In this document: positions 30,358-42,782 of the stretch, piece by piece
How the letters are laid out: every line of letters begins with the position of its first letter
Position numbering within the stretch: position 1 is the stretch's first letter
DNA from: Nilaparvata lugens
Lineage: Eukaryota > Arthropoda > Insecta > Hemiptera > Delphacidae
Reading direction: 5' to 3'
NCBI RefSeq assembly: GCF_014356525.2
Contig: NC_052506.1
Location: forward strand, 11,579,283 to 11,643,282
Length of the DNA: 64,000 nt
The notes under the pieces: model-generated
Databases searched by the model: none
What the model was told of the DNA's origin: nothing
Seen by the model: the letters and a program-made list of their open reading frames with translations, nothing else
Made by a program: the position numbers and the translations under genes

Positions 30358-30375
30358 TTCTACAATAAAGCTGAA

Positions 30376-30754
30376 AACCCGGTCTAAACGCACACCTTGG
30401 CTAAACGAGACGGAATGCTTCGATCAACTCAGTAATAGCGGTATTAAACTTCGATCACGATTAGCCCAGTAGTTCGATTACACCAGGTTGTCTAAATGAA
30501 ACTTGGTCTAATCGAGACACAGGACCTGCTGTAATCGAACTACTGGGCTAATCGAAGCATTTAGTCTCGTTTAGCCCATGTCTCGATTACACCAGGTCCT
30601 GTGTCTCGATTAGACTAGGTATCATAATTTAGACCGAAAAATAACATATACAGAAAAGAGATAAATCATTTAGACCACCTGGTGTAATCGAACTACTGGG
30701 TCAATCGAAGCGTTCCGTCTCGTTTAGCCGAGGTGTGCGTTTAGACCAGGTCCT
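30376..30754. mobile_element. MITE with GGTCTAAACGCACACC ends and internal inverted sub-repeats
   Basis: Ends CCGGTCTAAACGCACACC and GGTGTGCGTTTAGACCAGG are inverted copies, followed by GGCTAAACGAGACGGAA and its partner. Inside, phrases such as CGATTACACCAGGT and CTAATCGAGACACAGG appear in both orientations several times, giving a multi-hairpin structure. The segment 29640-29700 shares ACCAGGT words and may be a displaced piece. Confidence 0.75.
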
Positions 30755-31680
30755 AGTCTAATCGCAAAGGCCGACCTGGAGTAATCGAACAACTAGACTA
30801 AACGAAATACACTCACTCAAAATGGTAGTTGATTTTTTTAAAACTTCTGAGTTCTGTTTTATTAGTAGTAGGATAGGAACGATTAATTCATCTCTCTTCC
30901 AAAAATACTCAATCAGGCTAGGTATTCAAAAATGTTTAGTGACTTGATTAGTAATGTTGGTGAGAACAAACAACATTCTGATAATTCTTTCATCTAAGAG
31001 CTCTCATATTTCTCCTAGATTTGTGTTTGAAAGAAATTTATTCTTGAGAAAACAAAACTAGGTCTAATGGCACCAAACACACAAATCAGATACGTTTATT
31101 ACAAGCGCAATAATTCACAAGCATTCTCTGTGCATTATTCTCAACTTATGGCTCGCGAATATTTACGAGTAGAACCACAAACGGCTGTTATGCTATTTCC
31201 AAGTTGCAGTGGTACTGGCAGCCTTGTATCCAGGAAAGACATAATGTTCGCCCGCAGACTTTCTCGCAAAATGAAGACGAGTAGCCAGGTTTACGATGCA
31301 GTCTCTTGAAAAGCTTATACGAACATAAACTACAGTTTTAATGGCTTTCTTTCCATGTGGTTACTCCCAATTCTCGGCAAACACTTCTCGGCAAAAGTAA
31401 TGACAACGACCGCATACTCCCCTCACTCCAATCTCCTTGTCTCAACTCAACTTTTCCACAAGATTTTGTATTTCACTGATATACTTGACGTATGCTGGTA
31501 GAGGACTTGAGGTCTCAATTGTTGGAATTGCAATAAATTCTCGAAAAAATATAAATTTATTGAATTTGTTCATGTTATTACGTTGAACTTTCACTATCCA
31601 CATAATTGCAATAAATTCTCGAAAAAATATAAATTTATTGAATTTGTTCATGTTTTTACGTTGAACTTTCACTATCCACA
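30755..31680. other. Unassigned region
   Basis: AT-rich. An 80-codon frame at 31067-31309 starts with ATG and is not low-complexity, but I recognise no domain. Near 31530-31680 the phrase ATTGCAATAAATTCTCGAAA is duplicated in tandem (unit about 73 bp). Confidence 0.4.
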
Positions 31681-31682
31681 TA

Positions 31683-32735
31683 CTAGTAGTTCTGTGAACA
31701 GTAAACCTCGCGCAGCCTCCTCTCATAGTGTCCATCAGAGTAAACCTGTCTGTATGTCGTGTGGGCGAGATATCGGTGTGAAAACGGCTAATGGCTGTTG
31801 AGGTTGGTGTATCAAAGATGCTAACATCAGAAGCTAATCTTCTACAAGACATACTGGCAACAGATCAGCCAGAGTTGAAAGCAGAGAAAGATCGAAAGAC
31901 AATACTATGATATTTTAGTTATTAATTGCATGCGTTATTGCATGGAATCAATAGTGCATAAAAATTGCATGCATTAAGGCATGCAATTAATAGTCCACAC
32001 AACATTTTTTTACCAAGTTACATTGAGATATTAATTGTATGCAATGACGCATGCAATTAATAATCCACTCGACAGCTGTCGAGATTAGTCTGATTTTTAC
32101 GGTAATATTGGCGTTAGAATGAGGCTACTTTCCTTTTTGTGTTATCCTTAAAATGCGAAATTTCAAAAAACCTTATATATACGTCGTCGCGAAATTCAAA
32201 GAGGAACATTTCATTCATTTATTGTACAAAATACTACAATCACGATATAATCAAGACATTGAAGGAGTAACTAGGCTGAACCTGTACTATTTCTCTCCAA
32301 AAATGTTGATAGAAAGTTAGGTCAAAAGGTTGAGGTTATAAAATCACACACTGCTTCGCTACTTGATTTTTGGTCCAGGAATGATGTAAAGATTTTGAAT
32401 TTTGGAGGTTGACATAATACTTCAAATGAATCACAGAATGTATCACAATGAATAAAAAACTTGAGAAATATTACACTTATTTAAAAAATTTGAATACAAA
32501 ATCACAAACCTACCCATTATTAGTAAGTTACAGCTTTAAACATACCTGTCAAATTTCATGAAAAAAAATTGCCGCGTTCCGCTGTAAATGCGGAGCATCT
32601 CGTATGAATGTATCATTACCATAATATTAGCATAATATTAATATCATTACCAAATATCATTTTTATTACCATAAAAACATATAAACATAAAGAGAAATGC
32701 CAAATTGAATCTTAGACTTCACTTCGCTCGGTCAA
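31683..32735 (-). mobile_element. Helitron-like repeat, type A, copy 2 (with nested retroposon)
   Basis: On the minus strand it begins TTGACCGAGCGAAGTGAAGT and ends CTGTTCACAGAACTACTAG. It is interrupted by an unrelated 329-bp insert (32210-32538). A region with ATTGCATGC words in several orientations (31920-32080) is shared with the copy at 44159. Confidence 0.7.
32210..32538 (-). mobile_element. Retroposon 3-prime end inserted in the Helitron-like copy
   Basis: It lies between two copies of AACAT (32205-32209 and 32539-32543), a likely short target duplication. Read on the minus strand it runs AAATAATGGGTAGG..., CACAATGAATAAAAAACTTG in opposite sense, GGAGAGAAATAGTACAGG and ends ACAATAAATGAATGAA, an AT-rich tail. 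It matches 52075-52440 on the plus strand. No coding sequence. Confidence 0.65.
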
Positions 32736-32739
32736 TTAA

Positions 32740-33570
32740 TGGTAACCTATCCACTCCAGGGAAGGTGGAGAGAATTATTCTCTGAATATAACAATAATTG
32801 TGATTTCTTAGCTTCTGACTTTATTCAATGAGAATCTCTTGGGGCAATTTTGTATTCTCATTAAAACCTTATAAGAAACCTATTTCATTCTTAGAGATGA
32901 TCCAGACTGAGTGAGTACTGAACTACTAGCTCAACCGGCAGATATCATTGTCATTTTAAAGAAAAGAAGAAAATGTTCATTTGCAAGACAATTCATCCGT
33001 CAGCTTTCTTCACACCAGAAAAGTTTCAGTATTTTCTCACTGTTGTCTCTTCAACCGCCGACTTGTCAGTTTAATTCCCCGGAGCTACAGCGCTGCAATC
33101 TAAATATTCGTTTGGGACTCGTTGCAAAAAGAGAAAGAAAGAAAAGAGAAAAGAAGCGGACGGAAAATGTTGATGAAAAATGGGACTTTGCATCCTCCGG
33201 AGCATTTTGTGTCGTAATTAGGCTACATCTTGCGCGAAATATCTATTTGTAGAGAGAAACTACTTAATAAGAAGTTGTGCCAGGCATCACAGACAACAGA
33301 CAACTCAACCTTCGCTGTGTGCAAGTGCAAGCAAAAACGCAGGTTAACAGAATAATGCTGCCACAGAATAGTTGTCTCTGATGGATTAGTTTTCTATGGT
33401 AAGTTGCTCGTTTTTAAACTTGACGAAGACAAAGTACCTGGTTGTTTTCTCTCCCTATCATTTCGATGATGTACCTACTTATTGTATGAATCAATGAAGA
33501 ATCAATATGAGTTTATCACTGAGTTTATCCCATGCTACACTGATTTTATCAACCAGCTATACTACATGTA
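32740..33570. other. Unassigned region
   Basis: A 113-codon frame at 32911-33252 ends in a Lys/Arg/Glu-rich run; I do not accept it as a gene. A retroposon-like phrase (CTCTCCCTATCATTTCGATG) occurs near 33450. Confidence 0.35.
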
Positions 33571-36130
33571 TCAGTACTAGCAGGAACCCGTGCTCCGCAA
33601 GGATCTATTTTCAAACTTGATAATCTGAAAACTTGACGTAATGAAATTTTGAAAATTTACTCTGGTTTACTCTTTACTCTGGTTAATTAAGAATCTAGCC
33701 TATATGCAGAATTTCAAGTTAATTGGTCCAGTAGTTCAGATGTGATGATGCGTCAAACATAATAATTTTCCTATCCCGTACGTGTATAAGCCAACTCTTT
33801 ACTTTATTATAGATATGGTTAACGACTGCAAGAGATAGGAGTGTGGAACAGAATAGTTCTGAAACTATGATAGCGCCAGAAGTGTCTCAAACACAAAAGT
33901 AGGTACTACATGAACTTTTTGAAAGTGATTTGAAAACAAAATGTTAAAACAACAGAACTGAAAGTTTTCAACTTTATCATTCTACCTCCATTTAGAGAGG
34001 CTTTTGTTTGAGCCGAATGAAATCTTCTATCTTCTATATATTATATGAAAATGAATGTCTGTTTGTGTGTTTGTTCCCTATGACTTGAAAAATACTTGAC
34101 ATAACGGCATGAAACTTTGGGAATATTTTGTGAATATTGGGGATGGTTTCTGACCAGAAATTTTAATAGGGTGGCTAATAATGATTATTTATTAATCCAT
34201 TTTACAGACCTATGTTTTCGAAATTGTCGGCCTAGCGGCTGCCGAAGAACGGAAAGATGATCATGATTCAAGATCATATTGGGATGGATAATAGGCATAT
34301 GATTTAGCATCTAAAGTTACCAGCTGTAATAAACACGTCACCCTATGATAAATTGTATAGTCTACTGGTATTACAACGGTATTTGGATTTGATTGATACC
34401 AGCCGTAGATACCAGCCAGATAATGGTTCCTTAGAAGACCTATACAAATAATTATCACTCCCCTATCAATGAGTAACCGGAAAATGTTGGAAAACAATTA
34501 TTCACCTCATGGAAGAGGGTTGTTCATATTGCATTTATTAATGGCAGAATAATTCACTTTTTTTTTTTAATTTAGCTCAGCTCATATTCATCCTAAAATG
34601 GAAGATGGAAAGAATATGTAATTCTGTGTGATTAATTGTAAATCGCATATTTCCTGGACATTCCATTGACAATCAACAACTATGAAAACATTGAATTCAT
34701 CTTTGAAACACTGATTTATCCTATTTTTTTCTTAATTCAATACTTTACTGTTAGATATTAATACCAATTGATTGAGAAGAATATGTTTTGGGAATAATGA
34801 ATGCTGCATGACAAAGCACATGGAAAGTCCGTATTCAGATATAAATGAAAATATTGATTGTCAGAAACATTTCATGTTCCACCAAATAAAGTAAAGTGTG
34901 ACATGAGATTCATTTACTTTTTGGCGGTAAGAAGTTCGCTAGGTAGGTAAGCTAGTTGTAAATAAAGCTTTATTATTAATAGTCAACGCTGAAAAAAGAC
35001 AGGTTCAATCACAAGGAATACTATAAATTTTATGAAGGACGAGTAAGCCATTATTTTGAGTAGTTCAATCACTTCCATTATGGACACTGAATACATTATG
35101 GACAATCAATACGTATGAAATTGATTAGCTACAAAATAAAAAACTTTGTACTACAATACAACTACAATATGAATAAGCATTTAGATCAAATATAAGAAAT
35201 TACTCACATCTCTCATCAACTCGTACTTTTTGTTCACAAAATATTAACACAAAAATATAAGTTATATTTAATGAACTCACGGCCAGTACCGTACTCAAGT
35301 TTGTCTTTTTCTGGCCGTGCTACAAATAAATGTAGGTTTATGTTTGACAACTCGTTTTTGTAATCTTGTTGTCTATTAAGAAATTTTTCAATGTGATTTT
35401 TGTTTGCAATAATATTTGAATTTGAGAAAAGAATTATCAACAAACTCCTAACCAAAGAAAATCTCTGTGTTCTGTTCTAATCGGAATGTAACAATGGAGC
35501 AAACACGTGGCAAGCTCGCGCTTTCGATCCAAAGAAAATTAAATTCGATCAGCTGATTGATAAAATTATTCTAAGCTTTCCAATGATTTCAACATATGTT
35601 AGAATATCATGTGCCAATTAACTCAGTTCCATATGGCATTCACCTTACCATGTTCATAACCTTACTAAATAGGATTCTTCTTCATCCTTTGAAACCCTTA
35701 GAGGCAAAATATCTCAAAATCCGTTCTTAGTGCGCGTCTTGTATGTTTGAAGAATATTTGTGCAGAGTTTCAAGTCTGTAGGCCAATAAATTAGTTTGAG
35801 CTGTGGTGTGATTTTACATGAAAATTTTCAAAAAAATGCCCTCTCCTGGACCCCTCTCTGCTCCTGGTCGGAATTTTTCTGCATAGATCTAATTTTTTTC
35901 GTAGCTGAACAATAAAGTTCCTCATGACTTTGTTGTGCAATGAGCGGTTAAAAAGTACAAAATTTTCTGGGGGCCCCAGCTCCCTCAGGGGGGCAAATTT
36001 CTGAAAATCATTTCTTAGTGGATGTTTTGAAGATATCATAAACAATTTTGCAAATTTCAAGTTTGTATGCTCAGTAGTTTGGGCTGTGGTGTGATTTCAG
36101 TCTGTCGGGGCTTAGCCTTTTATAGATATA
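33570..36130. mobile_element. Composite of Helitron-like repeat segments
   Basis: Left border CTAGCAGGAACCCGTGCTCC. Internal blocks look like non-autonomous repeat cores (GAATGTCTGTTTGTGTGTTT near 34055; ATCCGTTCTTAGTGCGCG near 35718, shared with the type D repeats at 29840 and 48515). Right border GTCGGGGCTTAGCCTTTTAT. I cannot tell whether this is one 2.5-kb element or several adjoining ones. No gene. Confidence 0.4.
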
Positions 36131-38440
36131 AGAGAGAGAGAAGAGAAGAAGAAGATAGATAGAATATATAGATAGATAAAAAAGAAGAATAGAATAGAAT
36201 AGATTAAAAACTGTCATGGCCAATAAGCACTAGCTTAGTTTGAACTAGAGGCGAAAGTTAGAACTTTGTTTGACATGTCAATGAACAGTTTGAACAAGGG
36301 ATAGTACAGTTTAAATCAAGTTCAAACAACTTCTCCGAAGAAAATTCGGCAGTAACATTATATTCTATACAATTTTATATTTTTTACTATATATTGTAAA
36401 TTTTATTGTAGCCGAATTGATAAAATTGAATTTTGTCACGTTATTCTTTATTTAAATAACGATTAGCCTCCTGCTTGGCATCAGTCGGTAGAGCATGAAA
36501 TATTGATATATAATTATAAAAATTAGGTCGTGGTTTTTCAATAGAATACAGTCTCAAAAATCTTTATAGGCACAGATATGAGCTTCCCCTATAACTCTTG
36601 TAATTCATTAAAAAAAAATAAATATATATAAATATGATACTCATACTATAGTGTTGAGGAATTAAAATAAATTGCACACCATAAACAATTTGATACATAT
36701 ATTAACAAATAATGCAAAAATAGATCAAGGCAAAAATATAAAGAGCGATAAAAATATATAATATAAAAATAGAACAATAATTGAAATCAGTAAAATATCA
36801 CAGGCTAAACATTATACTCTAGATTTATAGCACGAAACATTACCATATGCCTTTATTTTAAATCATATGCATCCTTTTGCATGTAGCTGCGATATAAGCT
36901 TGCTAATACTTGTCGACTTGGACAATTCAATTAAAAATAGGTTCCTTAAGATCAACTTGATAAATTCCCAACTAATAATCCAAATATATATATATAAAAT
37001 TCTCTAGTATCTAGTAGATTTCTTTGTATTGAATATATATTTTATCTCCGGGTGCAAGATTCGGCACCTGATGGAATAAGTAGAGCAATTCATCTAGTGA
37101 ATTAGAGCTACAACCAATTATCGCAAATTATTGCAAAAATTAATGATCATATGCATATGTTTAATAGCCTAGACTTTATACTTCTTTGATTTATTAGAAT
37201 TTTCTGAAATGTACTGATTCATTATTCCTTTAATAAAATACCTTTAATACTATATTTACTTGCGCAAGTATTTTTTATTAAATTCTTAATTCATAATAAA
37301 ACCCTTTCGACGAGCTAGCTTTGATTATTAGATAAATTCGAAGCACTAAGGGCGCCCATCACTAATTCAATATTTCTCACTCACGTGTCGAAATCTTCTT
37401 ATAAGCCGCCGATGTCGATCCAACTCCTGGTGGTCCTGGGATATGGTAGCCGGAATCGTCTCTTCCAAGGGGTTACAAAATTATTTGAAATTGAAAATGA
37501 CTTCTGCTTTATAAGAGCATCACAAAGTCCTTTAAGAAATTTAATAATTCAATCTAACTTTAGCTTTTACAAGTTATAGCAAGGTATTACGCTCTAAAAT
37601 ATTTAGGGTCCTCTCATGGTGGCATTTGGCTGGCGAGTCTCGGTTCTCCTTCCTCAATTTTACAATTCTTATTTCCGACTTTCAAATTAACATAAAATTT
37701 GAATATCCTAGTCCTCCGCCATTTAAGGTTCAAATAGATCGTACAAAAATATCAAATTATTACTTAGGTTGTGTGTTTAATAATTTCTTTGCCTTCGGGC
37801 CATCTCTATAACATAGACTATACAATAATTTAACATAAATCCCAAACATTTATAGAAATATATATAAATATTTTTGAATTGGCATACTATTGCCGCCTAT
37901 TAACTGCCATTGTGCTATTGGTGCATGCAAATTGTTTCAGTATTCATGCGCTTGTTAACCTCCTATTTCCTGAATACACTTAATTATTTTTATTAGGTTT
38001 TTTAAGTATGCTCTCTACATGCTAGTTAATATTCTATATACTAATATTTATTTCATGCTTCCCAATAGTTAGCCACGTGAACATTTGTTCTTTCAAATCG
38101 CATACCGTTTTGCTGCAATAGATCTCTGCCAAGGGGTTTGGTCAGATTCTACGTTGCTCGATTCGGTCGATCGTTAGGTCGCCGATCACTGAATGTATAT
38201 ACCTAACCTCAACCTTCAAAATATTTTATATAATAATATATTTATTAGCAAAAATTCTTTCAATTCCTTTTTAGGTTATTGTACCGTTTAGCCAGAACAA
38301 GCTGATGCTATCTAATCTTTATTTTTATCTCATTGGCGATATTAGCCAGTTATTTTACTCAGACCTATTCGTACTTCAGCTAGGGATTTTTATCTACCCA
38401 AATTTCAAATACTTTACAATGTATACTAAGCCGGGTCCTC
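36131..38440. other. Very AT-rich unassigned region
   Basis: GA-rich short repeats at 36130-36200, then over 2 kb of AT-rich sequence with many TATATA runs. No frame with a recognisable domain. A tRNA-like fragment at 36478-36510 is discussed under rejected items. Confidence 0.4.
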
Positions 38441-38498
38441 ACTATCCCAGCCGCGTCCTTATTCTATCAGATTAAACGGAGCTTCATAAACATTATGT
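38441..38498 (+). mobile_element. Left half of a split MITE (CACACACATCGAT family)
   Basis: CGTCCTTATTCTATCAGATT followed by AAACGGAGCTTCATAAACAT matches the middle of the MITEs at 49537, 49746, 60943 and 62551. The matching right half resumes at 40166-40245. The element at 38499-40165 interrupts it. Confidence 0.55.
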
Positions 38499-40165
38499 GT
38501 AGTGTGTGTAGCTAGCCTCAAACAATTATTTTATTGGTTACATTGGAAAAATATTCGCAGTTGAAAAAACCGCTATTCTGGATTCTGACACAGAGAAGAG
38601 GAACTGTTCTCCTACTTTGTGATTCTGATGAATTTTTCAAGATCAAGAGTAATGGTGGAAGAAGAAGAAGAAGAGAAGAAGAAGAAGATGAAGAAGAAGA
38701 AGAAGAAGAAGAAGAAGAGAAGAAGAAGAAGAAAGAAGAAGAAGAAGAAGAAGAAAAGAAGAAGAAGAAGAGAAGAAGAAGAAGAAGAAAGAAGAAGAAG
38801 AAGAAGAAGAAGAAAGAGGAGGAGAAGAAGAAGAAGAAGAAGAAGAAGGAGAAGAAGAAGGAGAAGGAGAAGAAGAAGAAGAAGATGAAGAAGGAGAAGA
38901 AGAAGAAGGAAAACAAAAAGAGAAGCAACAAGTTTTGCAACAGCAAAAATTCATCGATTTCTTGAAAAAAGGGTTGGGATAGAAAAAATAGAAAATTTTT
39001 AAGAGAAAAGAAGATTTTCTTTGTATTTTCTTCAATTTGTTTTTAATATGTATTCCTTGTATGGCAAATAAATGATTTGTTTTTTTTTTTAATTTTAGTG
39101 TACACGAGAGACGAAATCATAATGATAAACAAATCAATGGCAGAATATATTATATAAATGTAATATATGAATGTAATATAAAGTATGAAAATAATGTATA
39201 GATGAACAGAAAAAACTACGGATGAGGGATTTGAGATCTAGAAAAGTGAAATGGAATGAGGGAATGAAGAGGTTGGCTAATGAAGAGAAGACGCTATGGA
39301 CGAGCGAGCGAGCCGTTCTCTGACGTCTGACCGATCAGAAGTGAGTCCCAGTCTCAATCAATATCATAGAAATAACGCTTCTCCCATCCGGCAACAAGAC
39401 CTGATGAATATATGGATTTATTATAAAGCGTTCTTCTTGTTGCTGGCGTCTTCTTTTGTCTGAATCAATGGACTGCTGCTGTGCTGGTCCCGTCCAATTA
39501 TTGGTTTTCAACCCTGTTGCTTACTCCACTGCACCACTGCCCCATCATCCATCCTCTCTCTCAGACGCCAATCTGCCGCATATTTCCATTGCACTTGCAC
39601 CTCCTCGAAGCGAAGCAAATCAGCACTTGACCTTTGCAGATTGGTTTGGCGAGAATTAGACGAGTTTCACATTGAATATGCATTTCTCGCTCTGATCACT
39701 AGATTAAGAAGATATTGTTGTGATTTTGGGTAGTAATCGAAAAGAACGGTTTGAAGTGAATATGAATATTCCTCAGAGTAATTCCACACAAAAGTTTCTC
39801 CTATTTGTTGTATAATGCCAAATTTTGATTTGATTCGAATTGAATTTCATTACTATTTTTGTGAAATCATCGATTATGATCAAAAATTACATAAAATTGG
39901 GCCCTGTTGGAATTAGGTTTAACAAAAAGTATTTTTTCTTCTTCTTCTTCTTCTTCTTCTTCTTCTTCTCCTTCTTCTTTTTCTTCTTCTTCTTCTTCTT
40001 CTTGCACCACTACTCTTGATCTTGAAAAAATCATCAGAATCACAAAGTAGGAGAACAGTTCCTCTTCTCTGTGTCAGAATCCAGAATAGCGGTTTTTTCA
40101 ACTGCGAATATTTTTCCAATGTAACCAATATAATATTGTTTAAGGCTAGCTACTCACACACAATA
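38499..40165. mobile_element. Foldback transposon whose arms end in complementary (GAA)n/(TTC)n tracts
   Basis: Left arm AGTGTGTGTAGCTAGCCTCA, then GGTTACATTGGAAAAATATT, ACCGCTATTCTGGATTCTGA, GATCAAGAGTAATGGTG, then (GAA)n from 38650 to 38915. The right arm is the inverse, ending at 40165, with (TTC)n at 39938-40003 at its inner edge. Arms outside the microsatellites are about 150 bp and nearly identical. The middle (38960-39930) contains a GC-richer, non-repeat stretch (39430-39660) without a recognised gene. The poly-Lys/Glu/Arg frames are artefacts. Confidence 0.78.
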
Positions 40166-40245
40166 CTGATGTCTGTCAAGTTCCTTTTAATGTGATAGAA
40201 TAATGACGGTAAAATATCATACGAACAAATATCTATGTGTGTGTA
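40166..40245 (+). mobile_element. Right half of the split MITE
   Basis: TGTCTGTCAAGTTCCTTTTA, AATGACGGTAAAATATCATA and CGAACAAATATCTATGTGTG match the right half of the CACACACATCGAT MITE family. Together with 38441-38498 they make a nearly complete copy. Confidence 0.6.
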
Positions 40246-40564
40246 TCTGGCTGAATTTGGAAAAGTTTGTTTTTGAAAATGACATTAATAAGTTACTATT
40301 AATCGATATCGAAAGCTAGTTGATATGCGTCGCTCATATGCTATGCAGTGCAGTAAAGTTGATAATGGTGCTGCAGGTTTGCTGATCAATATCCATTCAC
40401 TTCTGATTCTGAAATACCCTAAAGTCATAACTTGATGTTGACAGCTGTCTCATTTATGACATGCCACGTTATGAATTATGTTGATCGAGGCTAAACTTTG
40501 CTGCACCAAGCCTCATCAATCAATCAAGCCTCACATCAGCCTATGCTATGCGCCCCACAAATAA

Positions 40565-40989
40565 ACTAGTAGCTCTGTGAACAGCAGACCTCAAGCAGTA
40601 TTCTCATTCACAAGTACCTGATTGAAACTATATAGAAACTATATATAACTTATGGAAATACAGCATTAGACTGGCTTCTACACACATTTCACACATCTGT
40701 GTAATCACTTGTCAGCTGATTTATGATGAATAATTCTATAGTCTGATTTTTACTCTAATATTGGTGTATGAAGGAGGCTCCTTTTTCCTTTTATATTATC
40801 CTTGAAATGCAAAATTCCCAAAAACCTTGTATATACGTCGACGCGCAATTAAAAAAGGAAAATACCTGTCAAATTTCATGAAAATCTATTACCGCGTTTC
40901 GCCGTAAATGCTCAACATATAAACATTTAAACATTAAGAGAAATGCCAAACCGTCGACTTGAATGTTAGACCTCACTTCGCTCGGTCAA
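40565..40989 (-). mobile_element. Helitron-like repeat, type A, copy 3
   Basis: Plus strand starts CTAGTAGCTCTGTGAACAGC and ends GACCTCACTTCGCTCGGTCA. It keeps AAGGAGGCTCCTTTTTCC and ATATACGTCGACGCGCAAT. Shorter than copies 1 and 5 through internal deletion. Confidence 0.72.
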
Positions 40990-41022
40990 CAAAACAGAAT
41001 ACTATCATTTCACAATGATTTA

Positions 41023-42028
41023 GGGCCGGTTTCCGAGCTCGAGATTTAGCTAAGTTCTAGACTTTAAACAGCTGGAGTAAAAAAATTGACTTTCCGAAAG
41101 GGGGCGTTGTCGTAGTCATAGTCACGTTTAAATTAAATTTGAAGAAACTAGAAAATTGAACACAAAATTAAATAAAGAGAAAATAGTGTAGAGTTTCAGC
41201 TATTTTGAATTATTTAGGAATGTTTGATTTCGTCGAGGAAAAACGTTTCCAATAATTATAGAAATGAGAAAATAAAAAGATTGTCACAAATTTGGAATTG
41301 TCAACCACTTTTTATTATTATAAATTATTATAATATATACAGAACCAGGTTTCGTGGCTTTACCAGCCACATCTTCAGCTGTTTGTTTACAACTACTGTC
41401 TACCCAAGAGAAAATGGCGGATGAGGAAGTGAATAGATGAGTAGGTAGTTGGAGAGGCTTGATATTATTTAGGTAGAGGAGTGAGTAGCTAGAGGCTAGC
41501 TCTCCCTGGTGTTGAGTTCAAGGCTAGGTGTTCTAAAATGGTGGAAAGATCATTTATAATTTTTGTGGATTTAAAGTTGTTTTAAATACAATGTTACACT
41601 TGTTGATGGTTTGAATAATTTGAACTAACAGAATAAATTTATAGTAATATGAAATGTATACTGTATATAAGGTCAGAAGCCAGCAGTTTACCAAATTTCA
41701 TATTACTATAAATTTATTCTGTTAGTTCAAATTATTCCAACCATCAACAAGTGTAACATTGTTTTTCAATTGTTTTTCGTGGCTGGTAAAGCCACGAAAC
41801 CTGTTTCTGTATATATTATAATAATTTATAATAATAAAAAGTGGTTGACAATTTCAAATTTGTGTTTTCATTATGGAAAAGTACCACAACATCACTCACA
41901 ACACAACTGTAAGAGTAAAAAGATTGTCATAAAAACTGCGACTACGCCCCGTTTCGGAAAGCCAATTTTCTGACTCCAGCTGTTTAAAGTCTAGAACTTA
42001 GCTAAATCCCGAGCTCGGAAACCGGCCC
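41023..42028. mobile_element. TIR element with GGGCCGGTTTCCGAGCTCG ends and a nested foldback
   Basis: Ends GGGCCGGTTTCCGAGCTCG and CGAGCTCGGAAACCGGCCC; arms continue GATTTAGCTAAGTTCTAGAC and ACAGCTGGAGT for about 100 bp. The interior contains a second foldback (about 41275-41880). No transposase. About 1.0 kb. Confidence 0.83.
41275..41880. mobile_element. Foldback repeat with ACCAGGTTTCGTGGC arms
   Basis: Outer arms (GATTGTCACAAATTTGGAAT, GTCAACCACTTTTTATTATT, ACCAGGTTTCGTGGCTTTAC) are inverted at the right end. Inner arms at 41580-41660 and 41690-41770 (TGTTACACTTGTTGATGGTT, AGAATAAATTTATAGTAATA) form another palindrome. It resembles in layout the palindrome at 3484-3720. Confidence 0.75.
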
Positions 42029-42029
42029 T

Positions 42030-42780
42030 CAAAGTAGATTTCCATTGACGTCTTTACCTATCAGCCACCACGTATTTGAATTGTCACTTTAAGGAAATTT
42101 ACTGTCACGAATAAAACTATTATCTCTCAGTTACAGTCTGACGAAGACTAACTGCAATTCCGCATTGATATCATTATAGTTTAATTAAAACATCTTCATA
42201 CTTGGAGATCAGAGAAAACTATGGATACAGCGGCGGCGATGTTGCCGTGCTAGAGCAAAGACGTTTTTCAGTCTTTAGTGTCAGTTCAACACCTCATGAT
42301 ACTCATTTCCTCTCGGAAAGCAGTGCATCTACTGAGCCTGATTTGCAAACTTGGCAACAGCGCTTGTCTTCAATCATCACTAGAATTGGCTGAACTGGTT
42401 TTCATCTTCCTCCATGTAACATTTAAAAAAACTCCATTTTATTCTGGAATGAGAATCAATAATAGGCTACAAACAGACATTCGAAATATTGAATCAGTTA
42501 TTTCATTCAAAAAGGCAGTCAAAAAATGTTAATAGAGGAAAGTCTACATACAATCACAGAATTTGTACCATCCTTACATTATAACCTTCACTTCAATGAA
42601 TAAATAAAATCTATTCTTTCACATTTGTATTCAGTGCCAGAGTAGACTACAATGATGATATTTGGCACTTCCTGAATAAATATTTTATTTTTTGATTGTG
42701 TGCATTATAGTATTAGTATTAGTACTGACAAGTTACCTATCAGATGGGATTATTCCCAAAACATTGATGTAATGTAATGA
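42030..42780. other. Unassigned region
   Basis: A slightly GC-richer stretch at 42200-42400 with open frames that have no recognisable domain. LINE-tail-like AATGAATAAATAAAATC near 42595. Confidence 0.35.
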
Positions 42781-42782
42781 TT

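Noticed and set aside
31067..31309. 80-residue frame starting MAPNTQIRYVYYKRNN
   Set aside because: Not low-complexity, but no homology is recalled and no flanking gene signals are seen. Kept only as a note in the region entry.
32911..33252. 113-residue basic protein
   Set aside because: The C-terminal charge comes from an AAAGAGAAAGAAAG-type run. No domain is present.
36478..36510. tRNA-like piece GGCATCAGTCGGTAGAGCATG
   Set aside because: Only a D-arm-like segment. No anticodon arm, T arm or box B follows within 80 bases.
36570..38440. Possible LTR retrotransposon relic
   Set aside because: No matching pair of long terminal repeats, primer-binding site, or gag/pol frame could be seen. 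AT-richness alone is not evidence.
38518..39035. Lys/Arg/Glu-rich frames of 90-143 residues
   Set aside because: Microsatellite artefact inside the foldback transposon.
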